NCBI GenBank assembly: GCA_905221605.1
Contig: CAJNDS010002128.1
Coordinates: forward strand, 237,501 to 301,500
Source: Symbiodinium natans
Lineage: Eukaryota > Sar > Dinophyceae > Suessiales > Symbiodiniaceae
Reading direction: 5' to 3'
Length of the DNA stretch: 64,000 nt
Shown: in pieces, positions 56,869 to 64,000 of the stretch
Numbering within the stretch: position 1 is the stretch's first letter
Layout of the letters: each line of letters starts with the position of its first letter
Notes under the pieces: generated by a model
Database searches by the model: none
What the model was told of the DNA's origin: nothing
Seen by the model: the letters and a program-made list of their open reading frames with translations, nothing else
Translations under genes and position numbers: made by a program

Positions 56869-56977
56869 TAGGGTCCAGGGTTTAGGGTTTAGGGTTTTCA
56901 TACTAACCAAAGGGATTCTAGTACCCCCGATTATAATCCTTACTAAGGACTGTTAGTATTACGGGGCAACATCCCAA
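56869..56977. mobile_element. MITE family A copy 7, degraded, with telomeric insert
   Basis: The left end TTGGGATG runs straight into TTTAGGG units that replace the usual CCCCC arm. The right end GGGGCAACATCCCAA is intact, with TTAGTATTA next to it. Flanks ATCAGGAT and ATCAAGAC agree at 6 of 8 bases. Confidence 0.65.
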
Positions 56978-57689
56978 ATCAAGACCAGCTGAGCCCCCGG
57001 GCTCGCAACGCCACTCTCAGAAGAGCGGCCTCACATTAAGAGGATCTTCTAGGGTTTAGGGTTTAGGGTTTAGGGCTGGGCCCCTAATTTGGGTCCCCTG
57101 TCGTGGAACCCTTGTATACACTAGAAATATCAATGCCCATACTTCGGATCCCAAACAACAAACACAGGTTCGGCCTTAGAAGGGTGCCCTGAAGCCCGTT
57201 TAAAAGGGTCTTGAGTCTTGGTCAAGATACATCTACCTACGGACAGCAAAACCTGAACACTAAACCCTGAATCCTAAACCCTAAACCCTAAACCCTAAAC
57301 CCTAACCCCTAAACCCTAAACCCTAAACCTGCCCTTGATTTCTGCGGGTCGACAGGATTCGGGTTGCTTCGCACAACGGGTGGGAAGGGAGAAATCGCAA
57401 GTTTCTCTCAGATTTACATGAGCACTAACCCTAAACCCTAAACCTAAACCTTAAACCCTAAACCCTAAACCCACTAGCACCGAGCACCACCACCTGCTAC
57501 TCCAGCAGCAAGACATCTTGGCACAACGTGCACTGGGTCTCCTGCTTAACACATCTTGATACACCGGAAGGCCGCAGCAATGAGTAGGAGCTTGGTAGCA
57601 GCCCCTAAACCCGAAACCAGAAATGTTGCCAGAGACCCTAAACCCCAAACCCCAAACCCCAAACCCTAAACCCTAAACCCTAAACCCTA

Positions 57690-57955
57690 AACCCTTGGCA
57701 TTTTCTGCCCAGCAAGGTCTTCTTCCACGTCGGAAGAACAGCTTACCAGCTGCTGCAGAAGAAATGGCAACCCCGACATGGTCAACTACCACTACCATGT
57801 GTGCATCAACGCGCCACGGGTGTACTTTGCATCGACAGGAATGCGGGCAGCCGCATCCCTGGCTTGGATAAAGTCGAGGAAAGCCAACAACTCCTACACC
57901 GAACTTGGAACCCTAGCAAAAATCACATTTTTGGTGCTTCTTAGGAATTAAAGTA
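57690..57955 (+). CDS. Candidate exon, two competing frames
   Basis: Two + strand frames are open over more than 200 bp. One reads PDMVNYHYHVCINAPRVYFA then RAAASLAWIKSRKAN; the other reads KVFFHVGRTAYQLLQKKW then GVLCIDRNAGSRIPGLDK. I cannot decide between them. Confidence 0.35.
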
Positions 57956-58227
57956 CCCAAAACACGAGAAAATAATATCTTTTGCTGTTTCTCTGAAATT
58001 AAAGTGCCCAAAACACAAAAAATATTTTCAAGTGTCCCTAAGGCTCGGCTTGCTCCAAGGGGTGTACTCCATGGGCTCCACGGCTGGAGTGTTTAGAAAG
58101 CAGGGCACCAAATGCGGCCTTAACAAAGAGGGTATAGGGTTTTGGGTTTATAGCGTATAGCGTATAGGGTTTAGGGTTTAGGGTTTAGGGTTTAGGGTTT
58201 AGGGTTTAGGGTTTAGGGTTTAGGCTT

Positions 58228-59148
58228 TCACAGCCATTTCCACATCGCCAAATGGTCTGCCTTGACAATGGCAGGCTTGAACTCGGAAATAACGATCGGC
58301 TTATCGAAATCCACTGCGATGGCTCCTGTCCCATACAGCATCTTGCAAAGCACCGGGCTCCCCTGAGCTAGGACAGGTCGATTGGCGGTGATCACTTCAG
58401 ATCCTGGGCCAACCAGAAAAGTGCAGATAATTGAAGAGTCGAGTCTGGCCTTCTTCGTTTGGGGCTTGGTGTTAGCAGCCTGCGAACTTGTCGGCACTGT
58501 CTTGGGGTTCTCTTCCTCGGACTGAGATGACTCGGAATCAGCAGGACTCTCGGGATCACCGTTGAGAATGTCTGATTTCATGTCTTCGAAGTCCAATTTT
58601 GCTTGGTACGAGCTGGTCGATTCATCAAAGGCACCAAGCCACTTGTCAATAAGCCCGTAGTGCTCCAAAATCTGCCGATTGAACGCAATGTTATGTCCGT
58701 CTTGGGAGGTCAACTCAATGTCTGACGGAATGCCTGCACGCAAAAGTGGCGCTTCATCACTTGTCGGCACTTCTGATTTCAGCGGATCAAAAACGGTTAA
58801 AATATTATAGTGCCCTTTATTGGAGCGAAGAACATTCACAATGCCGGGCGATAGTGGTTTTGATAGTGAGCCTTTGTCTTTGCGCAAGGAACTTGCCATG
58901 TCCACGAGGCTCTGGAAGACTTCTGGGGACATGGACAAAGCACAATCCAGCGTCTCCACCTTAAGCACCTGATCTGTGATCTCGTAGGGGCCTGGCACGT
59001 CTATGCATCCAGCCTCCCTCAGTTTATCTTTTCCGATGAACAGGAATTCGTTGGAAATGTTGTAGGCGAAGAGTTTGGCCTGCTGGAAGTGGGGTAGTGC
59101 TGCCAAGACGGCGTTCAGGTTTAAACGGTCCCTGTCCAGATAAAGCAT
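58228..59148 (-). CDS. BTB/POZ-domain protein (partial or single-exon)
   Basis: A 306-codon frame starts at ATG 59148-59146. Near the C-terminus FLVGPGSEVITANRPVLAQG followed by SPVLCKMLYGTGAIAVDF matches the start of a BTB/POZ domain (a hidden-strand segment, then the conserved xxAHRxVLAxxSPxF-type stretch). An earlier segment, SDIELTSQDGHNIAFNRQIL, is a possible second, degenerate BTB-like region. Between them lies an acidic, serine-rich linker with a basic patch (KKARLD) that could be a nuclear signal. BTB domains dimerise and recruit Cul3 ligases or repressors. The domain is cut off after ISEFKPAIVKA; the last residues and TGA abut a telomeric array, so a donor and further exons probably follow. 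It is the only clear gene on the - strand. Confidence 0.72.
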   Translation of the reverse strand: MLYLDRDRLNLNAVLAALPHFQQAKLFAYNISNEFLFIGKDKLREAGCIDVPGPYEITDQVLKVETLDCALSMSPEVFQSLVDMASSLRKDKGSLSKPLSPGIVNVLRSNKGHYNILTVFDPLKSEVPTSDEAPLLRAGIPSDIELTSQDGHNIAFNRQILEHYGLIDKWLGAFDESTSSYQAKLDFEDMKSDILNGDPESPADSESSQSEEENPKTVPTSSQAANTKPQTKKARLDSSIICTFLVGPGSEVITANRPVLAQGSPVLCKMLYGTGAIAVDFDKPIVISEFKPAIVKADHLAMWKWL

Positions 59149-59331
59149 GGTGCACTAGTCACATATTCTCCGTCCGGATTCATATGATTATGTGGCCTTT
59201 CCCAAAATAGGTGTGCCCTACTACACCCCCAAATACTATAACTCTTAGTATAGGAACCCCCCCCCCCCCCCCAAAGCGCACCGCTGTGTTCGGACACCCC
59301 CCATATCGTATGTTGTTACATTATACATTAC

Positions 59332-59571
59332 TTGGCACCTGCCAGTCTATCATTCAAGACAATGTATGTTGGTCTAGTGACTAGCGAGGATGATGGGGCG
59401 GGGCCGAAGAGGGTGTTCCGTCTAGGCCTCGGCTCGTGTTGGTTCCGAAACTCTCAGCTCGTGACTCCACACACAGCAAGCCAAGAGGTTCAACTTGTCA
59501 GGCTAAACTTAGGGGATAGGACTAGGGGGACCCTTGGTGACATGGACTCTCCGAATAAGGTCCCTGATTAA
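59332..59571 (+). CDS. Candidate open frame, unidentified
   Basis: The frame from 59332 (ATG at 59362) reads MYVGLVTSEDDGAGPKRVF then QEVQLVRLNLGDRTRGTL and ends at TAA. It starts about 180 bp from the divergent BTB gene; a poly(C) run lies between them at 59249-59270. Confidence 0.35.
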   Translation: MAPASLSFKTMYVGLVTSEDDGAGPKRVFRLGLGSCWFRNSQLVTPHTASQEVQLVRLNLGDRTRGTLGDMDSPNKVPD

Positions 59572-59758
59572 GAGAGCCAGAAGAGGGTTAAGAAGGGTTT
59601 CCTTGAGGTCCTAGACTTGAAGGTTTGGGTGTAGGTCTGTGCAATGCCGCGTTTTTGGCATGCTAACTAATTCAAGCCTGAGGTTAAGGTATTTAGGGTT
59701 TTGGGGGTTTAGAAGTTTGGGTGGGTGTCCCATTGGTCCCGTTCCCGCATTCCCTCCA

Positions 59759-59955
59759 GTAATTAAGGTTAAAGCGCTTTTACGCATCATGGGCTGCGAC
59801 TGGTATCACTTCCAAAGCTTCTGCGGGATTGGCATTGCCATTGCAGTCAAAGACATTCTTGGAAGTGCTTACAAAGACCCCACCGAAGAACTGGACGAGA
59901 CAGGGGAGCTAAACTGCACTGAGACGACTAAGGCGCTTAGGGAGGCCATGAACCA
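59759..59955 (+). CDS. Candidate exon, unidentified
   Basis: After the acceptor CCCTCCAG the frame reads VIKVKALLRIMGCDWYHFQ, FCGIGIAIAVKDILG and ELDETGELNCTETTKALREA, about 65 codons without repeats. One of the best unidentified candidates; the middle could be a membrane-associated hydrophobic helix. Confidence 0.5.
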
Positions 59956-60156
59956 GTTTAGGGTTTAGGGTTTAGAGTTTAGGGTTTGGGGTTTAGGGTA
60001 CCCTAAAACCCATGATCCCTGAACAACCACCATCCGCCTAGTTACCCAACAATCATCAGTTTCGTTATGCAGACACAGTTCTCCTCCCTATCATATCCTT
60101 CCAGGGACCCTAAACCCTAAACCCTAAACCCTCAACCCTAAACCCTAAACCCTTTA

Positions 60157-60286
60157 GGGTACTAGAGCCTCCAAGGACACCATCTTTTTGTTCCCTGGAA
60201 GTAGAAGGTCAAGCTCAACCTCAACTCTGGCGCCTGCATCCGCTGCCGTTCCTCTAGGGATTCTCTCGCGCTCCTGCTTCAGGAGT
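60157..60286 (+). CDS. Candidate exon, unidentified
   Basis: The frame reads ASKDTIFLFPGSRRSSSTS then LAPASAAVPLGILSRSC. Serine-rich, possibly a linker. A further open stretch, 60480-60601, reads TVTNHLETRPGSLEGLRPT. Confidence 0.35.
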
Positions 60287-60900
60287 TTGGGGCTTAGGGG
60301 TTTAGAGGGTCGTTAGGGTTTTGGGGTTTAGGAGTTTAGGGGTTTAGGGGTTTCGGGGTTCGGGGTTCAGGGGTTCAGGGGTTTAGGGCTTAGGGTTGAA
60401 GGACGGCTTAGGGTGTTTGGGCTCCAGGTGTTAGGACTGTCGGATTCTAGGCTTGCAAGGGCTTGGGGCTTAGGGTTGCAGGGAAAGCATCGTACAGTCA
60501 CAAACCACCTTGAAACCAGACCCGGGTCTTTGGAGGGTCTCCGGCCCACTCATCCTATCATCGGCGAGAAGCCGACGAAGTTCACCGCACCTTCAGGCTG
60601 ACAACAACTCTTACCTATCTAAGCCACAAGCCCCGCAACAAGAAACATAGCGTTTGCAAGCCCCCATACCAAACTCCTCAACCCCCTAAACTTAAGCCCC
60701 AAACCCTCAAAACGTCAAAGCCCTAAACGCCCGACGCCTCGTCAGCCCTATACCCCTGGAAACACGCTGAAGACCCTTGTTTCACACACATAGGCAAACA
60801 CCGGTACATGTTGCAAGGTTTAGGGTTCAGGGTTTAGGGCTTTAGGGCTCCAGGGCTTTGGGGGGGTCTGGCCCTAAACCCTAAACCCTAAACCCTAAAC

Positions 60901-60997
60901 AGGCATCCTGACGCTCGAAGACCGGCGCGGTTCGATGTACCGATCTGCATCCAAGCCTGCAGAGTGCCCAGGTCACTTTGAATGGCCTGGACACGCT
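60901..60997 (+). CDS. Candidate exon, unidentified
   Basis: The frame reads GILTLEDRRGSMYRSASKP then AECPGHFEWPGHA, between a CCCTAAA and a TTTAGGG array. Confidence 0.4.
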
Positions 60998-61097
60998 TAG
61001 GGTTTAGGGTTTAGGGTTTAGGGTTTAGGGTTTAGGGTTTAGGGTTTAGGGCTTACGGTTTAGGGTTTAGGCTTGGGGTTTAGGGCTACTATCGACG

Positions 61098-61212
61098 GGT
61101 CGGAAGAATTATGAGAAGCATCCCTTTCAGGTCCCTACATAAGTTATACCATAGTACTCCCCCCCCCCCCCCCAAAAAAAAAAAAAGATCTAAGTATTAA
61201 GGCTCCTATAGT
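61098..61212. mobile_element. Dispersed element, family H copy 2
   Basis: Begins GGAAGAATTA; contains GGTCCCTA, TTATACCATAGTA, a C run, an A run and TATTAAGGCTCCTA in the same order as the copy at 34206. Confidence 0.55.
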
Positions 61213-61416
61213 AACTCATCAATATCAATCAACAGCCCTCGGCCCTCAGCCCTAAACGCAACCCACCCGAACTGAGCCTCAGACACGAACCCTAACCCCC
61301 ACACAAAGCTTGGAACCCCAAAACATCCAACCCCCTCAACCCGTCAAATCCTCAAACTCTACGCAAAATACCTTACAGCCTAGCCCTAAACCCTAAACCC
61401 TAAACCCTAAACCCTA

Positions 61417-61522
61417 AACCCCTAAACCCCTAAACCCCTAAACCCCTAAACCCCTAAACCCCTAAACCCCTAAACCCCTAAACCCCTAAACCCCTAAACC
61501 CCTAAACCCCTAAACCCCTAAA
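61417..61522 (-). repeat. Homogeneous CCCCTAAA 8-mer array
   Basis: About 13 perfect CCCCTAAA units embedded in CCCTAAA units, the second long array of this 8-mer. Confidence 0.95.
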
Positions 61523-61576
61523 CCCTAAACCCTAACCGCTAAACCTTAACCCCTAAACCCTAAACACCACCCTACC

Positions 61577-61654
61577 TCGGTCCAGCTCCGGGGCCACCAG
61601 CGATGTGTGGGAGGCGCTCGGCCCTACGGCACACCTCATCAGAGAGCTCATTGG
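61577..61654 (+). CDS. Candidate exon, unidentified
   Basis: After a GGTCCAG acceptor the frame reads SGATSDVWEALGPTAHLIRE then LIG, directly before a TTTAGGG array. A compact, helix-rich composition. Confidence 0.45.
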
Positions 61655-62268
61655 GTTTGGGGTTTAGGGTTTAGGGTTTAGGGTTTAGGGTTAGGGTTTA
61701 GGGTTTAGGGCTTTAGGGCTTTAGGGGTTAGGGTTTCCAACGATTGCTAGGTTGCCCAGTAACCTAGGCTACTAGGATTGAAAAAGCGTGCCCCTCTTTT
61801 GCATTAAGGGGTTTATAAGGGAACCTAAACCCCCTAAGGGAACAAGAGTACGGGTTTAGGCGGGTTAGGGTTTAGGTGTAGAGTAGGGATTCATTAGGGA
61901 TTATCTTGCACCGTCTCTTTTTGGGGGCTCTTGAGGCGCCGCCACCCCTCCGCAATCGCAGCTTCCGGCACGTTGCGGAATCTGCACTAAGACCCTAAAC
62001 CCTAAACCCTAAACCCTAAACCCTAAACCCTAAGCCCCAAACCTACGCGTCCTTCCCCTGAGATGCCCACTGTGATGCCAGGGAGTGCTTCGCGCGAACC
62101 TGAGGCGACTCACTAGGATCCAGCACGCTCTGCCTCTTTCTTCAATTGCCCCCAACCCGCCCAACCAAAACCTAAATCTCACACCCTAAACCCCAAACCC
62201 TAAACCCTAAACCCCAAACCCTAAACCCTAAACCCCAAACCCTAAACCCCAAACCCTAAACCCTAAAC

Positions 62269-62385
62269 CCTTGGCCATCTGAAATCGCATCTCTGGGCTC
62301 TCAGCTGGCTCCCGGCCCCTCTTGGGCCAAGCCTGCACCGTGGGCGTCGGCAGCGTCAGGCTGGATGTTACGAGACTTAGAGTAC
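62269..62385 (+). CDS. Candidate exon with a canonical GTAAGT donor
   Basis: The frame reads WPSEIASLGSQLAPGPSWAK then ASAASGWMLRDLEY and ends exactly at TAC/GTAAGT. This is one of the few fully canonical donors in the window. Unidentified. Confidence 0.45.
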
Positions 62386-62941
62386 GTAAGTTTAAGCTAA
62401 AAGCAAAACATACCACAGAAATCCAAACATACACATGTGCAGTGTGTTTCTATATGGATATATACATATAAATATACAGCGATTGGATGTGGGGATAGGG
62501 TCTGGGGCTTAGGGTTAAGGGACTTAAACTAAGCATACCGCAAGTTGGATAGCGGATACTAAACTCGTGTTCAACAGGTTTGAGGATTTAGAGTTCAGGG
62601 TGTTCTTTGAGCTCCTTTCCTGATATGAACTTGGACTGTAGGCTTTCTGATTTTAGCAGGCTTGGGGGGGGGCTTTAATGTGGGCTTAGGCTTTAGGGCT
62701 TGCGGTAGCAATTCACACGATGCTTACCATCAACCCGTGAGCCCTATACACCCCCAATGAAACCCGCCAAAGCCCTACAGCAAACCCCTAGGCCCCTAAA
62801 CCATCAACCCTCAAGTAAACCCGACACTCCTACACCCCTGAACCGTAAACCCTAAACCCTAAACCCTAAACCCTCAATCCTAAATCCTAAACCCTAAACC
62901 CTAAACCCTAAACCCTGAACCCTACTTAAGCCCATAGCCCC

Positions 62942-63068
62942 TCATGATCTGGGGCCCAGGGGTTTTCATCGCGCCTCCTTGGTTGGCTTCTCAGTACTCG
63001 ACGCCTCCAGTGCTAGCCTGGGCCAGGACTTGTACTTGGCTGCACTCAGGAGGGTAGCTATAAATTAA
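62942..63068 (+). CDS. Candidate exon, unidentified
   Basis: The frame reads HDLGPRGFHRASLVGFSVLD then ASLGQDLYLAALRRVAIN and stops at TAA. Unidentified. Confidence 0.35.
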
Positions 63069-63273
63069 ACTTTTAGCTGCCTTAATAAGAAACCCAATAA
63101 ACCCAAAACAGGTAAGGATCTAAAGTTACAGAAAGTGTAGACACGAGCTCAGGGTTTAGGGCTGAGGGTTTGTCAGGTTTAGGGTTTAGAGTTTAGGGTT
63201 TAGGGTTTTTGGGGTTTGCATTCAGGGTTATAGGGATTCTTTTTTTTGGATTACAAGCTTTAGATTTAGAGCT

Positions 63274-63450
63274 TGCCCACCACCCAGCCTCCTTAAGAAC
63301 CACGTGAACTGGAGTTATACGGAGGAAAAAGCAAATCCCAACGCCCATGCGCATGAACGCCTTACAAGTGGACCCTGCAACTCGCGCGCCACAGCATGCA
63401 ATGTCCAAACCAAGCACAGCAAAAGCCTAGGCTTTTTTGAAGAGCCCAAC
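63274..63450 (+). CDS. Candidate exon, unidentified
   Basis: The frame reads LLKNHVNWSYTEEKANPNAH then ERLTSGPCNSRATACNVQ, about 55 codons. An opposite-strand frame over the same bases is also open; the + strand was preferred because the neighbours read that way. Confidence 0.35.
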
Positions 63451-63679
63451 CCTGAACCGTGAAGTGCTACACGAAGAGAGCCCTAAACCCGAAACTCCTC
63501 CTGCTCTGGCATTTCCGAGCGGCGGGTGCGCATTCGGGGACGGGTAGCCTGAGCTGCATGAAGTTTGGGCCCCTAAACCCTAAACCCTAAACCCTAAACC
63601 CGAAACCCTAAACCCTAAACTCTAAACCCTAAACCCTAAACCCTAAACCCTAAACGGCACTCAAGCCTCAATCTTCCAG

Positions 63680-63777
63680 GTACGTATCCAAGCCACGGTC
63701 GCGTGCGTTGCCCGGCTTGGGGGCCTCCGTGGGCTCTGGACTCGTCTGCCTCAGAGGGGAGAGGCTTTATTATCAGG
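63680..63777 (+). CDS. Candidate exon, unidentified
   Basis: After the acceptor CTTCCAG the frame reads YVSKPRSRALPGLGASVGSG then LVCLRGERLYYQ, running into a TTTAGGG array. Unidentified. Confidence 0.4.
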
Positions 63778-64000
63778 GTTTAGGGTTTAGGGTGTAGGGT
63801 TTAGGGTTTAGGGTTTAGGGTTTAGGGTTTAGGGTTTAGGGTTTATAGAGTGTAGGGATTTAGAAGTAAGTGTAAACGGGGGCCCCTTGGACAGAAGCAG
63901 GATTCAAAGGGGGCACTAGAACCAAAACCTGCAATTCAAGCCCTAAACCCTAAACCCTCTGTGTGGTGTGGGCTTGGCGTGGTTCAGATTCCCACCCCCA

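Larger units (their letters stand above)
45450..64000. repeat. Interspersed telomere-type heptamer arrays (right part)
   Basis: The same TTTAGGG/CCCTAAA arrays resume to the right of the satellite block. Long runs are at 50641-50712, 52806-52925, 54023-54108, 56608-56663, 58157-58223, 61384-61545 (mostly the 8-mer CCCCTAAA) and 63779-63845. Between arrays lie short unique stretches, some protein-like, and small inverted-repeat elements. Confidence 0.95.

Noticed and set aside
1-64000. True chromosome end or subtelomere
   Set aside because: The arrays are short, flip orientation many times and sit inside introns of several genes; no terminal array is present.
1-64000. Plant genome
   Set aside because: TTTAGGG is also the plant telomere repeat, but GA and GC donors with AG|G acceptors and telomere-filled introns do not fit plant genes.

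Overview
This is nuclear DNA of a eukaryote, most likely a dinoflagellate or close alveolate relative; no species can be named. The telomere-type heptamer TTTAGGG/CCCTAAA fills most non-coding space as well over a hundred short interstitial arrays. Recognisable genes are cut into exons of 30-330 bp. Introns in the three reconstructed genes start with GA, GC or GT and end in AG, usually followed by G. The confidently placed genes lie tail-to-head on the + strand. TTTAGGG is also a plant telomere repeat, but the splice-site usage points to alveolates.

Layout. 0.5-6.3 kb: the 3' part of an EF-hand gene, two complete EF hands, probably the cytosolic tail of a cation channel. 6.5-10.1 kb: an island with almost no telomeric repeats and ordinary-looking introns. 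10.1-26 kb: dense telomeric arrays with short open stretches, including a PARP-type zinc-finger-like exon (14.2 kb) and part of a C1 domain (21.9 kb). 26.1-31.4 kb: a ten-exon RNA-binding protein of the RBMX2/Ist3 (Snu17) family. 32.0-37.3 kb: a secretory-pathway glycosyltransferase with the nucleotide-diphospho-sugar transferase fold, about twelve exons. 37.3-45.3 kb: a satellite block with 20-bp inverted arrays, C-rich tracts, purine-rich duplications, 55-bp and 31-bp satellites and 9-bp AT-rich modules around a GC-rich palindromic core; most of it lies between about 45-bp terminal inverted repeats. 45.3-46.1 kb: first exons of a probable protein kinase. 46-58 kb: more arrays and candidate exons. 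58.2-59.1 kb: a BTB/POZ reading frame on the - strand, the only clear strand switch. 59.3-64 kb: further + strand candidates.

Small inverted-repeat elements are scattered through the non-coding DNA. The best family (seven copies, termini TTGGGATG/CATCCCAA) has 8-bp target-site duplications, four exact and two near-matches; two copies carry telomeric repeats inside the element.

Reliability. The RBMX2-like, glycosyltransferase and EF-hand models rest on family motifs that continue in frame across proposed introns. Donor sites were chosen partly to keep the frame, so individual boundaries need RNA evidence. Most other candidate exons are just open, protein-like stretches between repeat arrays. 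A 30-codon open frame is common by chance in GC-rich DNA, and two attractive ones proved to lie inside introns of the EF-hand gene, so their confidence is kept low.
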